NCBI RefSeq assembly: GCF_021646545.1
Contig: NZ_JAKIRP010000026.1
Span: forward strand, 32,377 to 96,376
Reading direction: 5' to 3'
DNA from: Chitinophaga filiformis
GTDB lineage: Bacteria; Bacteroidota; Bacteroidia; Chitinophagales; Chitinophagaceae
DNA length: 64,000 nt
The translations under genes were made by a program, and so were the position numbers. Shown here one piece after another: positions 1 to 8,802 of this stretch; the stretch's first letter is position 1; each line of letters starts with the position of its first letter. Under the pieces are notes generated by a model that had not been told where the DNA came from, did not search any database, and saw only the letters and a program-made list of their open reading frames with translations.

Positions 1-2068
1 GTGTGATATTGTTGATAATGCTGGCGGTTTCATTCATTTCAACCATGAAGGTAGATTCACCACCACTGAGGTTATCAGAAGCACCAACACGGGTAAAGAT
101 CTTATCTGTTAATCCTATTTCTGCCGCTGCCGCAGGTACAAAACTACCCATGTGCGCCATCAGTGTGATCAGCGCCGTCTGGCGCAGCAGGGCGGATTTA
201 CCGCTCATGTTAGGTCCTGTCAGGATGATGATCTGTTGCTCATCTTTATCCAGCAAGATATCGTTGGCCACATAACTTTCCCCCGGAGGTAGGCCACGCT
301 CGATCACCGGATGTCTGCCTTCGCGAATATCGAGGTGATAGCCCTCAGTAACATTCGGGCGACGGTATTTATAATGAATAGCGTTATGAGCAAAACTCAG
401 CAGACAGTCTATGCGCGCCAGCACTTGTGCATTCTGCTGGATAGCCTGGATATAAGGTTGCAGGGCCAGCAGCAGATCGTCGAACAGCTGTGCTTCCAGT
501 GTCAGGATCTTTTCTTCAGCGCCGACTATCTTCTCTTCATACTCTTTCAGTTCCGGCGTAATGTAGCGTTCTGCATTAGCCAGTGTTTGTTTACGGATCC
601 AGGTGTCCGGTACTTTATTCTTATGGGCGTTCGTTACTTCCAGGTAGTAACCGAATACGTTATTGAACGCTACTTTCAGGCTTGGAATGCCGGTAGCGTC
701 AGATTCTGTCTGCTGGATACGCAGCAGGTATTCTTTGCCGGAATGTGCGATGGTACGTAGGCTGTCCAATTCCGGATGCACACCGTTCTGTATCACACCG
801 CCTTTGCTGACAAGTACCGGTGGTGTTTCCATCACTTGTTCCAGGATGCGGCAAAGGATGCCCGGGCAGTGGTCCAGCTTTTCACTGAGTTGTTTTAAGT
901 AAGGATGATCTGTCTGCGCCAGCAGTTGCTTAACGCCCTCCACCTGTTGCAGTGCTTTGGCCAGGGTCATTACTTCCCGCGGATTGATCTTCCGCAGCGG
1001 TATTTTGGATACAAGGCGTTCCAGGTCACCGGTCTGTCTGAGATGGGCCAGCAGGTCCCTGGAGAGGTCTGACTGTTTAATAAAGTATTCGGTTACATCC
1101 AGTCGCTCGTTGATCTGGTTGATGTCCCGCAGGGGAAGTATCAGCCAGCGTTTCAGCAGCCTTGCGCCCATAGGCGTTACGGTGCTGTCGAGGGTAGCCA
1201 GCAGGGTATTGCCGTTTTCTACACTGCTGCCCAGCAGTTCCAGGTTACGGATAGTGAAGCGGTCCATCCAGAGGAAGTCGTCCTGTTCTATCCGTTGAAT
1301 GCCGGTAATGTGCTGCAGATGCGGATGTTCGGTATCGCGCAGGTAATGCAGGGCAGCGCCGGCGGCAATGATGGCGTCTGAAAGACTTTCTACGCCAAAC
1401 CCTTTGAGGCTGTGTGTTTCAAACTGTTTGAGCAGGATTTCCTGTGCGTAGTTTGTCGTGAAGATCCACTCTTCCAGTGTATATGTATAAAATTTGGAAC
1501 CGAATTGTTCCTTAAAATGTTTCTGCTGCTGACGGGCGAAGATGACTTCCGCGGGTTTGAAGCTCTGGAGGAGTTTATCCACATATTCCAGGCTGCCCTG
1601 GGCAACGAAGAACTCTCCTGTGGAGATATCGAGGAAGGAGACCCCTGTCTGGTCTTTACCAAAATGGACCGCCGCCAGGAAGTTGTTGCTGGCGTTTTCG
1701 AGGATCTTGTCGTTGACGGCCACACCCGGCGTTACCATTTCGGTCACCCCGCGTTTAACAATACCTTTTGCTACTTTTGGATCTTCCAGCTGGTCGCACA
1801 CGGCCACACGGTAGCCCGCTTTCACCAGCTTATGGAGATAGGTATCCAGGGAATGATGTGGAAAACCTGCCAGGTCCTGCTGGGATGCAGAACCATTTGC
1901 TCTTTTGGTGAGCACTATACCTAATACTTTGGATGCAATGATCGCATCCTCATTAAAAGTTTCATAAAAATCTCCCACACGGAACAGCAGCACGGCGTCC
2001 GGGTAACGGGCTTTAATAGCCTTATGCTGTTGCATGAGAGGGGTTTCTACTGATTTGCTTTTTGCCAT
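1..2068 (-). CDS. mutS: DNA mismatch repair protein MutS (C-terminus beyond left edge)
   Basis: MutS recognises base mismatches and small loops and recruits MutL in an ATP-dependent way. About 689 residues are visible from the ATG at 2068; the reading frame runs off the left edge, so roughly the last 160-180 residues of a normal ~860-residue MutS are missing. The N-terminal mismatch-binding domain is recognisable (GDFYETFNEDA near residue 30; in MutS the Phe-x-Glu of this region contacts the mismatch). The Walker A motif TGPNMSGKS lies near residue 620 (about position 205). A TAnnTTTG -7 box ends only 4 nt before the start codon and the gene diverges from the methyltransferase gene. Identification is secure; absence of a 3' end is an edge effect. 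Confidence 0.96.
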   Translation of the reverse strand, partial: MAKSKSVETPLMQQHKAIKARYPDAVLLFRVGDFYETFNEDAIIASKVLGIVLTKRANGSASQQDLAGFPHHSLDTYLHKLVKAGYRVAVCDQLEDPKVAKGIVKRGVTEMVTPGVAVNDKILENASNNFLAAVHFGKDQTGVSFLDISTGEFFVAQGSLEYVDKLLQSFKPAEVIFARQQQKHFKEQFGSKFYTYTLEEWIFTTNYAQEILLKQFETHSLKGFGVESLSDAIIAAGAALHYLRDTEHPHLQHITGIQRIEQDDFLWMDRFTIRNLELLGSSVENGNTLLATLDSTVTPMGARLLKRWLILPLRDINQINERLDVTEYFIKQSDLSRDLLAHLRQTGDLERLVSKIPLRKINPREVMTLAKALQQVEGVKQLLAQTDHPYLKQLSEKLDHCPGILCRILEQVMETPPVLVSKGGVIQNGVHPELDSLRTIAHSGKEYLLRIQQTESDATGIPSLKVAFNNVFGYYLEVTNAHKNKVPDTWIRKQTLANAERYITPELKEYEEKIVGAEEKILTLEAQLFDDLLLALQPYIQAIQQNAQVLARIDCLLSFAHNAIHYKYRRPNVTEGYHLDIREGRHPVIERGLPPGESYVANDILLDKDEQQIIILTGPNMSGKSALLRQTALITLMAHMGSFVPAAAAEIGLTDKIFTRVGASDNLSGGESTFMVEMNETASIINNIT

Positions 2069-2072
2069 TCGG

Positions 2073-2080
2073 CAAATATA
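2073..2080 (-). promoter_or_regulatory. -7 promoter box of mutS
   Basis: TATATTTG on the minus strand fits the Bacteroidota -7 consensus TAnnTTTG. Only 4 nt separate it from the mutS ATG, so the transcript would begin at or next to the start codon. Confidence 0.6.
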
Positions 2081-2143
2081 TAATAATGTCGGGACGTGCT
2101 GAAGGGCAGATGTGCACATACCGGTACACTGTTCATTTTATCG

Positions 2144-2151
2144 TACTTTTG
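2144..2151 (+). promoter_or_regulatory. -7 promoter box of the TrmH-family gene
   Basis: TACTTTTG matches TAnnTTTG and ends 4 nt before the ATG at 2156, the same very short distance as in the divergent mutS promoter. Confidence 0.6.
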
Positions 2152-2155
2152 CAAA

Positions 2156-2695
2156 ATGCGAAAATTAAGCATGGATGAACTTGGCCGCAAAACGGTGGAC
2201 CAGTTCAAGGCGGCAGATAAAACTCCTTTGGTGCTGGTACTGGACAATGTGCGCAGCATGCATAATGTAGGATCGGTATTCCGTACGGCAGATGGTTTCC
2301 TGTTACAGGGCATCGTTTTATGTGGCTATACCCCCGTTCCCCCTCACCGCGATATTCAGAAAACAGCGCTGGGCGCAACAGAAACTGTAGAATGGCAGTA
2401 CTTTTCCACGACGGTGGAAGCGGTAACGGCGCTCCGGGAAGCAGGGTATACTATTATGGCGATAGAGCAGGCGGAGAACAGTGTGATGCTCGATACTTTT
2501 GAGCCGGCAGCCGGTAAGCCACTGGCGCTGGTATTCGGTAACGAGGTGACAGGTGTGGACGCTGATGTGATGAAACTGGTGGATGGCTGTATCGAAATAC
2601 CGCAGTCCGGCATGAAACATTCCTTAAATATCTCTGTGAGCACTGGTATTGTGGTTTGGGATATATTTGCAAAACTGAAAAAACAGGCACAATGA
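2156..2695 (+). CDS. TrmH/SpoU-family RNA 2'-O-methyltransferase
   Basis: Predicted AdoMet-dependent ribose 2'-O-methyltransferase acting on tRNA or rRNA. All three SPOUT motifs are present in 179 residues: NVGSVFRTADG near residue 40, LALVFGNEVTGVD near 120 and a C-terminal IPQSGMKHSLNISVS that forms the AdoMet-binding knot. There is no N-terminal substrate-binding extension, so it is a minimal TrmH-like enzyme. The ATG at 2156 is chosen over an upstream in-frame start because the promoter box lies between them. The stop codon overlaps the next gene's ATG (ATGA), which suggests translational coupling. The exact RNA target cannot be read from sequence. Confidence 0.9.
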   Translation: MRKLSMDELGRKTVDQFKAADKTPLVLVLDNVRSMHNVGSVFRTADGFLLQGIVLCGYTPVPPHRDIQKTALGATETVEWQYFSTTVEAVTALREAGYTIMAIEQAENSVMLDTFEPAAGKPLALVFGNEVTGVDADVMKLVDGCIEIPQSGMKHSLNISVSTGIVVWDIFAKLKKQAQ

Positions 2696-3558
2696 TCGTA
2701 ACGGTTAATAAATACCTCTCGCTGGTAAAATTCAGCCACACCATATTCGCGATGCCTTTCGCATTCACAGGCTTTTTTATCGCTACCACCAAAACAGATC
2801 ACTCTTTCAGCTGGCAGTCCTTCCTGCTGGTAGTGTTGTGTATGGTATTTGCCCGTAGTGCGGCGATGGCGTTTAACCGTTACCTGGATGCGGATATTGA
2901 CCGGAAGAACCCCCGTACAGTGAACAGGGAGATCCCCCGGGGAGTGATCACAGAAAAGAACGCGCTGACCTTTGTCGTTGTGAACTGCCTGTTGTTCATC
3001 GGCTGCACCTGGTTTATCAACTTATTATGTTTTATCCTGTCGCCGGTAGCCTTGCTGGTGGTGCTGGGATATAGCTATACCAAGCGTTTCACGGCCCTGT
3101 GTCATATGGTGCTGGGACTGGGTTTATCTCTGGCGCCGGTAGGTGCTTACCTGGCGGTGACAGGCCAGTTCGCGGTATTGCCTGTATTGTTATCCTGCCT
3201 GGTATTGTGCTGGGTGGCCGGTTTCGATATTATTTATTCTTTACAGGATGAAGATTTCGACCGTTCCCTCTCCCTGAACTCAATTCCCACCTGGCTGGGA
3301 AAGGCAGGGGCACTGCACTTCTCCGAGGGCCTGCATATGGTGGCGGGCATACTGGCGATCATTATCGGTCTGTATGGTGGCTTCCACTGGTTATATGCAA
3401 TAGGCGCAGTGATATTTATTATCATGCTGATCTCCCAGCATCTGCTGGTAAAACCCAATGATCTGAGCCGTGTCAACATCGCCTTCATGACAACAAATGG
3501 TATTGCCAGCGTGGTATTTGCCGTATTCGCCATCGCCGATATGTTCATCATCGGTTAA
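2692..3558 (+). CDS. UbiA-family prenyltransferase (quinone biosynthesis, possibly MqnP-like)
   Basis: Integral membrane prenyltransferase that attaches a polyprenyl chain to an aromatic quinone precursor. Two Asp-rich motifs typical of the family are visible: NRYLDADIDRKNPRT near residue 62 and YSLQDEDFDRS near 182, which bind the Mg-diphosphate of the prenyl donor. The 288 residues contain about 8-9 hydrophobic segments. It resembles the 4-hydroxybenzoate octaprenyltransferase-like subgroup found in organisms with the futalosine menaquinone route, so a role as MqnP is inferred, not shown. It overlaps the preceding methyltransferase gene by 4 nt and is followed by ruvX after 9 nt, so the three are probably one operon. 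Confidence 0.85.
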   Translation: MIVTVNKYLSLVKFSHTIFAMPFAFTGFFIATTKTDHSFSWQSFLLVVLCMVFARSAAMAFNRYLDADIDRKNPRTVNREIPRGVITEKNALTFVVVNCLLFIGCTWFINLLCFILSPVALLVVLGYSYTKRFTALCHMVLGLGLSLAPVGAYLAVTGQFAVLPVLLSCLVLCWVAGFDIIYSLQDEDFDRSLSLNSIPTWLGKAGALHFSEGLHMVAGILAIIIGLYGGFHWLYAIGAVIFIIMLISQHLLVKPNDLSRVNIAFMTTNGIASVVFAVFAIADMFIIG

Positions 3559-3567
3559 TTTATTCAT

Positions 3568-3978
3568 ATGGCGCGCATCCTTGCAATAGACTACGGAAAA
3601 AAGAGAACAGGGCTGGCAGTAACAGACCCGCTGCAGATGATTGCCACCGGGCTAACCACTGTGGCCACTCACGACCTGATTCCTTATCTCAAGAAGTATC
3701 TGGCCCAGGAATCAGTAGAACTGATATTGATAGGGGAGCCAAAGAACCTCGATGGAGAAGCTACTGATGCTACCGCCCTCGTAACGGAATGTGTGCGCAT
3801 CCTCCAGAAGAATTTTCCCCAGATCCCGGTGAAGAAAGTGGACGAACGCTTTACGTCTAAACTGGCCTTCCGGTCGATGGTAGACAGCGGCCTCAAAAAG
3901 AAGGACCGGCAGAATAAGGGCCTGGTGGACGAGATCAGTGCCACGATCATCCTCCAGGAATATCTGCAATATAAATAA
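3568..3978 (+). CDS. ruvX: Putative Holliday junction resolvase RuvX/YqgF
   Basis: RNase H-fold nuclease family implicated in pre-16S rRNA processing and Holliday junction resolution. The N-terminal ILAIDYGKKRTGLAV carries the first catalytic Asp; LILIGEPKNLDG and VDERFTSK follow as in YqgF proteins. At 136 residues it is of normal length. It lies 9 nt after the prenyltransferase gene in the same direction. Confidence 0.92.
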   Translation: MARILAIDYGKKRTGLAVTDPLQMIATGLTTVATHDLIPYLKKYLAQESVELILIGEPKNLDGEATDATALVTECVRILQKNFPQIPVKKVDERFTSKLAFRSMVDSGLKKKDRQNKGLVDEISATIILQEYLQYK

Positions 3979-4059
3979 TTGACTATTCGGGACTTAGGTG
4001 TGTTGTAGTGGTGTTACCGCTACATTTGAATTCCTGATCCCTATTTCCCGATTGATACT

Positions 4060-4067
4060 TACCTTTG
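4060..4067 (+). promoter_or_regulatory. -7 promoter box of def
   Basis: TACCTTTG matches TAnnTTTG, 22 nt before the def start codon. Confidence 0.55.
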
Positions 4068-4089
4068 CATTTTTGAAAATTTTTTTAAA

Positions 4090-4668
4090 ATGATTCTACC
4101 TATAGTTGCTTACGGTCATCCGGTATTACGGAAAATGTGTGAAGATATTACTCCTGATTACCCTCAGTTAGAGCAACTTATTGCTAATATGTGGGAAACC
4201 ATGTACGCTTCTAATGGCGTAGGGCTGGCAGCACCACAGATCAACAGGCCGATCCGTCTTTTTGTAGTAGATAGTGAGCAGATCATTAATAACCTGGAAG
4301 AGGATGAGAAGAACGAATATCCTGGTGATAATGGTGTGAAAGAAGTATTTATCAATGCACATATTGTAAGCACCGGCGGTGAGGAATGGCCTTACAACGA
4401 AGGATGCCTGAGCATTCCGAAGATCCGTGAGGACGTTTACCGTCCGGAGACTGTAACTATCCGTTACGTAAATGAGAAATTCCAGCCACAGGAAAAGACT
4501 TTCACAGGCGTGACTGCCCGCGTAATATTTCATGAGTACGACCATATTGATGGTAAACTGTTCATTGATTACCTGAAGCCATTAAAGAGAAGAATGCTGA
4601 AAGGCAAACTGGAAGATATCACAAAGGGTAAGATCAGTGTTGATTACAAAATGATATTTCACAAATAA
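4090..4668 (+). CDS. def: Peptide deformylase
   Basis: Removes the N-formyl group from nascent proteins using a metal centre. All three signature motifs are present: GVGLAAPQI (residues ~38-46), EGCLSIP (~101-107, Cys metal ligand) and HEYDHIDG (~148-155, the HExxH metal-binding site). At 192 residues it is slightly longer than E. coli Def because of an insert between motifs 1 and 2, common in Bacteroidota. It has its own promoter and an A/T-rich leader without a Shine-Dalgarno sequence. Confidence 0.96.
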   Translation: MILPIVAYGHPVLRKMCEDITPDYPQLEQLIANMWETMYASNGVGLAAPQINRPIRLFVVDSEQIINNLEEDEKNEYPGDNGVKEVFINAHIVSTGGEEWPYNEGCLSIPKIREDVYRPETVTIRYVNEKFQPQEKTFTGVTARVIFHEYDHIDGKLFIDYLKPLKRRMLKGKLEDITKGKISVDYKMIFHK

Positions 4669-4735
4669 AATAAGTGAAAATTTTGTAATGTTAAAAATCC
4701 CTATTACTTTAGTGCCTGCAAACTAATACAATACA

Positions 4736-5284
4736 TTGGGAGCAGCAGTCACATATACAGAATCCGAATTAGTACTTGGCCTGAAGGCGAGGAACGAAAA
4801 ACATTTCGGGTACTTATATGATCATTATTCACCGGCATTATACGGTATTGCCCTTAAAGTGGTCAATGACGAAACAATTGCGGGTGATGTGCTGCAGGAA
4901 ATCTTTCTCAAGATCTGGCGCAGCATTGAGCGCTATGATTCCGACAAAGGCCGCCTTTTCACCTGGATGGTGAACATTGCGCGGAATACAGCCATTGATA
5001 CTCTTCGCTCAAAGGCCCATAAAATGGGGCAGAAAGCTAGTGAATTAGGGAGCAACGGACTTGCGTCAGATCAGTTGGCCATCCATCCTTCTGTAGACCA
5101 TCTTGGTCTGGTAAAAGTAGTGGAACAGCTGAGCAGGGAACAACGTGTTATTATAGACCTGGCTTATTATAAAGGGTGTACGCAGGAAGAAATTGCGAAG
5201 ATACTGGATATCCCTTTGGGAACAGTGAAGACCAGGATGCGTAATGCGATCATACAATTGCGGAATATTTTAAAACAGATGTAA
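4736..5284 (+). CDS. ECF-type RNA polymerase sigma factor (copy 1, SigK-like), TTG start
   Basis: Alternative sigma factor of 182 residues. Region 2 covers about residues 25-95 (DVLQEIFLKIWRSIERYD, then FTWMVNIARNTAIDTLR) and region 4 about 125-178 with the helix-turn-helix CTQEEIAKILDIPLGTVKTR. No ATG exists before the conserved region 2, so the TTG at 4736 is the best start; the paralogue at 6382 also begins with TTG followed by a matching TYTESELV sequence, which supports this choice. The anti-sigma gene starts 4 nt after the stop. A weak -7-like TACTTTAG lies at 4705-4712. The inducing signal is unknown. Confidence 0.92.
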   Translation: MGAAVTYTESELVLGLKARNEKHFGYLYDHYSPALYGIALKVVNDETIAGDVLQEIFLKIWRSIERYDSDKGRLFTWMVNIARNTAIDTLRSKAHKMGQKASELGSNGLASDQLAIHPSVDHLGLVKVVEQLSREQRVIIDLAYYKGCTQEEIAKILDIPLGTVKTRMRNAIIQLRNILKQM

Positions 5285-5288
5285 GCAA

Positions 5289-6158
5289 GTGGATGTTCAA
5301 CGTTACATATCGTCCGGTTTAATTGAGAACCATATCACGGGGTTACTTTCAGAATCAGAATCACGTGAGGCGCTCGGCGCCATTCAGCAATATCCTGAAG
5401 TGAAAGCGCTTGCAGATGCTATACAGGTGGATATGGAGCGCTATATACAGTTATGGGCTGCCAAGCCGCCAGCTGGCATCAAGCGCCAGTTAATGGACCG
5501 CCTGCATAAAAACGAAGTGGAAGACCCCATTACCGCGGTACCTGAAGCCTTCTCAGCAGCCACTAACGACGATACATTTTCAGAAGATACAGGATCAGGT
5601 CTGGGACTTAATTTATCCCAGCTCCAGATCTGGCAATACAGCGCTGCCGCAGCCATTGTGCTGCTACTGGGCAGTGTGGTGATGAACATCGTTTCGTACA
5701 GCAGCTCCGGTAATTATAAACAGCAACTTTCTTCCCTGCAGGCAGAGCAATCTTCCCTACAGGCAGAGAGAGACGCCCTGAAGGAACAGCTGGAGTTCGC
5801 GCAAAAGGAGAACGGTGTTATGAAAGACCCTTCCTTCAAATGGATACGTATGCCAGGCGTTGGTAAACATACCGGCGTAGTAGCTACGATCTGCTGGAAC
5901 CCGCAATCGAAAGAAACATTTATTCTCGCGCAGGCATTACCCGAACCCCCTGCCGATAAACAATACCAGCTGTGGGCCATCGTAAATGGTAAACCGATCG
6001 ATGCCGGCGTATTTGAGCTGGGCAGTAAAGCCCATACCGTACAGAAAGTAAAGGCGGTGGATAATGCCCAGGTTTTTGCCGTGACGCTCGAAAAGAAAGG
6101 TGGTAGCCCCTCACCAACGTTGGAACAAATGTTTGTAGCCGGAAAAGTAGCTGGCTGA
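5289..6158 (+). CDS. RskA-like membrane anti-sigma factor (copy 1), GTG start
   Basis: Predicted membrane-spanning inhibitor of the sigma factor encoded just upstream. The N-terminal ~100 residues would bind sigma in the cytoplasm. A single transmembrane segment lies at about residues 115-137, followed by a Gln/Glu-rich probable coiled coil (~145-175). The periplasmic RskA-type domain (~190-289) contains KQYQLWAIVNGKPIDAG and FAVTLEKKGGSPSPT. The GTG at 5289 is the only frame-compatible start near the sigma stop (4-nt gap); the nearby ATG at 5293 is out of frame. No zinc-binding HxxxCxxC motif is present. Confidence 0.88.
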   Translation: MDVQRYISSGLIENHITGLLSESESREALGAIQQYPEVKALADAIQVDMERYIQLWAAKPPAGIKRQLMDRLHKNEVEDPITAVPEAFSAATNDDTFSEDTGSGLGLNLSQLQIWQYSAAAAIVLLLGSVVMNIVSYSSSGNYKQQLSSLQAEQSSLQAERDALKEQLEFAQKENGVMKDPSFKWIRMPGVGKHTGVVATICWNPQSKETFILAQALPEPPADKQYQLWAIVNGKPIDAGVFELGSKAHTVQKVKAVDNAQVFAVTLEKKGGSPSPTLEQMFVAGKVAG

Positions 6159-6200
6159 TGTCCCTTTTTTTACCCTTCCTCACACTAGATCGCTCATTAT

Positions 6201-6220
6201 CAATTATTCCGTAATAATTG
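6201..6220. promoter_or_regulatory. Inverted repeat upstream of sigma copy 2 (possible operator)
   Basis: Arms CAATTATT and AATAATTG flank a CCGT centre. A near-consensus -7 box, TATCTTTC, follows at 6222-6229, so a regulator bound here could affect the second sigma/anti-sigma pair. The binding protein is unknown. Confidence 0.35.
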
Positions 6221-6381
6221 CTATCTTTCCTTTAATATTGCATTCCCATTAACCATCTATCAGGACTTATTAGGATTGTAACAACAAGTTGTACCGGTAA
6301 CAGTTCCAATCAATACTGTAGCACCTGCAGCTAAATTATCGAGCACACTGAAAAGTATTTTTAACAAAATTTTTAACTGTT

Positions 6382-6933
6382 TTGGAATCCGCGTTTACAT
6401 ATACGGAATCTGAGCTGGTGCAGGGGCTTAAGGCCAAAGACCAGAAGGTATTCGGCTACCTTTATGACCGTTATTCCCCCGCTTTGTACGGCGTAGCGCT
6501 GAAGGTGCTCAACGACGAAAGTAATGCGAATGATGTGCTGCAGGAAGTATTTCTCAAAATATGGCGAAACATAGACAGGTACGACGAAAGCAAAGGACGT
6601 CTGTTTACCTGGATGCTCAATATTACCCGCAATTCCGCAATTGATACACTCCGTTCCAAGGCACATAAAATGGATCAGAAAATCCAAGACATTGGAGATG
6701 ACGTACATTTATATACAGGTAATTTAACTGTACTCCCATCCGTTGACCATCTTGGACTTTCAAAAGTTCTTGAAAAATTAACCAAGGAACAACGAATCAT
6801 CATTGACTTAGCGTACTATAAAGGATGCACCCAGGAAGAGATATCCAAGGTGCTGGAGATTCCGTTGGGTACAGTGAAAACAAGAATGAGGAACGCTATA
6901 ATTCAATTAAGGAACTTGTTAAAATTAGTATAA
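6382..6933 (+). CDS. ECF-type RNA polymerase sigma factor (copy 2, SigK-like), TTG start
   Basis: A 183-residue paralogue of the sigma factor at 4736, nearly identical in regions 2 and 4 (DVLQEVFLKIWRNIDRYD; CTQEEISKVLEIPLGTVKTR). The linker between regions 2 and 4 differs most. The TTG at 6382 is the only plausible start, as in copy 1. Its own anti-sigma gene begins 2 nt after the stop. The arrangement indicates a tandem duplication of the whole sigma/anti-sigma unit. Confidence 0.92.
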   Translation: MESAFTYTESELVQGLKAKDQKVFGYLYDRYSPALYGVALKVLNDESNANDVLQEVFLKIWRNIDRYDESKGRLFTWMLNITRNSAIDTLRSKAHKMDQKIQDIGDDVHLYTGNLTVLPSVDHLGLSKVLEKLTKEQRIIIDLAYYKGCTQEEISKVLEIPLGTVKTRMRNAIIQLRNLLKLV

Positions 6934-6935
6934 GA

Positions 6936-7766
6936 GTGGACGCATCACGTTTCATATCGTCCGGGTTGATAGAAGCTTATGTAAGTGGACTGGCTACCTC
7001 CAACGAAATTCAGGAGCTGGAACGCGGCATGAGACAATATCCGGAAGTAGCAGCTGCAGTAGATGACTGCCAGTTGGATATGGAACAGTATGTTACCCTG
7101 CAGTCCAAAACACCACCACCCGACCTCAAACAACGTATCTTCCATATTATTATTAACGAAGAGGCAGCCCGTGAAAGCGGCAGCCTGGAACAACCGGTGA
7201 CCGATGAATTTCCCGAAACAAAAACATATGTAAGCAGCGCCTGGCGCTGGATAGCAGCTGCCGCGATTGTATTATTGCTGGGCAGCCTGTGGTTTAACTA
7301 TGTATTCTCAGGGCAAGTCGATGATTATAAAGGCCGTTACGAAGCATCGCTCTCCACACAGCATTCACTGGCTTCAGAGTCCAATGGCTACAAGAGCCGC
7401 ATCGAGCACATGGAGCATGCTATTGATCTCATGAAGAACCCCGCTATGAAGGCTGTAAAGATGCCCGGCACTAAACCTTTCCCCTCTGCATTGGCCACCG
7501 TTTACTGGAACCAGCAGTCAAAGGAAGTGTTCATCATGGTGAACAATCTACCGGAACCTGCTGCCGACAAACAATATCAGCTCTGGGCCATCGTCAATGG
7601 TAAGCCGGTTGATATGGGGGTATTTGAAATGAACAATCCGCATGAGCTCCTGCAACAAATGAAGTCTATAGATAACGCTGAAATGTTTGCCATTACTCTT
7701 GAGAAGAAAGGCGGAAGCGCCGTTCCTACCATGGATCAGATGTATGTGGCAGGAAAAGCCAGCTGA
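6936..7766 (+). CDS. RskA-like membrane anti-sigma factor (copy 2), GTG start
   Basis: A 276-residue paralogue of the anti-sigma at 5289. It begins with the same pattern (GTG, then DASRFISSGLIEAYVSG; copy 1 reads DVQRYISSGLIENHITG), which fixes the start at 6936 rather than at the upstream in-frame ATG inside the sigma gene. There is a transmembrane segment at about residues 100-122 and an RskA domain in the C-terminal ~95 residues (KQYQLWAIVNGKPVDMG; FAITLEKKGGSAVPT). The N-terminal halves differ more than the periplasmic domains, as expected if each binds a different sigma. Confidence 0.88.
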   Translation: MDASRFISSGLIEAYVSGLATSNEIQELERGMRQYPEVAAAVDDCQLDMEQYVTLQSKTPPPDLKQRIFHIIINEEAARESGSLEQPVTDEFPETKTYVSSAWRWIAAAAIVLLLGSLWFNYVFSGQVDDYKGRYEASLSTQHSLASESNGYKSRIEHMEHAIDLMKNPAMKAVKMPGTKPFPSALATVYWNQQSKEVFIMVNNLPEPAADKQYQLWAIVNGKPVDMGVFEMNNPHELLQQMKSIDNAEMFAITLEKKGGSAVPTMDQMYVAGKAS

Positions 7767-7793
7767 AACGCGTAAAATATATAATTTCGCAGG

Positions 7794-8720
7794 ATGCGAA
7801 AACTCTGGTTCTATACTATCACACTGTTTTTCTTTCAGCAAACCTACGCGCAGGATACCGCCAGATATAAAGGGATGACCATTAACCTGGATGAAGTGAT
7901 CGTTGAGGCCAAACGTATTGGCTTTGATGTCAACAGCTTCATTAAAAGAGTGGAAGACGATACCACCTTTTACCGCGCGTTCAAAAACCTGCGCCTGCTG
8001 GGATATACTGCTGACAATGATATCCGCATTTACAACAAGCAAAACGAAGTACAGGCTTCTCTCAAAAGTCAGACACTGCAAACCATGGAAGGCAGATGCC
8101 GCAGCATGAAAGTGCTCAGCCAGGACGTTACCGGTGATTTCTATGATAAGAAAGGCCAGTACAATTATTACACAGCTGAATTGTACGGTAACCTTTTTTT
8201 CACCCAGGGCACCGTATGTGTGGATGCCAGTGGCGAAGAGCCGGAAAGAGCGAAAGGTAGTATGGCCAGACATAAGAACCAGCTGAAACAGCTGATCTTT
8301 AATCCGGGAAAGCCTGTGAGAGGTGTACCTATCGTAGGAGGGAAAGTGGCTATTTTTGACCCGGAAGTAATGAGGTTGTACAATTTCTCCATTACGTCTG
8401 AAAGTTATGCCAACGTGCCTTGTTATGTATTTACGGCAAAGGCCAGGCCCAACCTCAATAGCCTGGACAGGGGAGACGTGGTGATCAATGAACTGATCAC
8501 TTATTTTAATAAGGATAATTTCGAGATCGTAGGCCGCATTTATTCCCTCTCGTATAAAACAATGGTCTTCGATTTCAACGTAAAGATGAATGTCCAGATG
8601 ACCAAACAACAGGGCCTGCTCATACCGGCACTGGTTACTTACGACGGCACCTGGGATGTACCCTTCAAGAAGCGGGAGACGGCAAAGTTTATCGCGAAGT
8701 TCCACAGCTTTACCGAATAA
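7794..8720 (+). CDS. Secreted protein of unknown function
   Basis: 308 residues with an N-terminal signal peptide (hydrophobic stretch ending TYAQ, residues 1-20). The mature part begins with KGMTINLDEVIVEAKR, reminiscent of the strand pattern found after carboxypeptidase-like plug regions, but I cannot assign a family. It contains no membrane anchor beyond the signal peptide. It starts 27 nt after the second anti-sigma gene and may be co-transcribed with it; the unit ends at a strong terminator. A link to the sigma system is possible by position only. Confidence 0.75.
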   Translation: MRKLWFYTITLFFFQQTYAQDTARYKGMTINLDEVIVEAKRIGFDVNSFIKRVEDDTTFYRAFKNLRLLGYTADNDIRIYNKQNEVQASLKSQTLQTMEGRCRSMKVLSQDVTGDFYDKKGQYNYYTAELYGNLFFTQGTVCVDASGEEPERAKGSMARHKNQLKQLIFNPGKPVRGVPIVGGKVAIFDPEVMRLYNFSITSESYANVPCYVFTAKARPNLNSLDRGDVVINELITYFNKDNFEIVGRIYSLSYKTMVFDFNVKMNVQMTKQQGLLIPALVTYDGTWDVPFKKRETAKFIAKFHSFTE

Positions 8721-8752
8721 ACAGTACAGAAAATTTATCAGCAAATAGCTAT

Positions 8753-8791
8753 AAAAAAAGAGAGGCTGCCAATCGACAGCCTCTCTTTTTT
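8753..8791. terminator. Bidirectional terminator
   Basis: A-tract and GAGAGGCTG pair with CAGCCTCTC and a T-tract around a loop of 8 nt. It works for the gene ending at 8720 (+) and the one ending at 8803 (-), which converge here. Confidence 0.9.
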
Positions 8792-8802
8792 ATGTTAATT
8801 AT

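Noticed and set aside
1412..1924. Long plus-strand ORF inside mutS
   Set aside because: Antisense shadow of the mutS coding frame, which is intact across this stretch.
7548..8744. 398-codon minus-strand ORF across an anti-sigma gene and the secreted-protein gene
   Set aside because: Antisense to two plus-strand genes with signal peptide or RskA motifs, and it spans a gene boundary.
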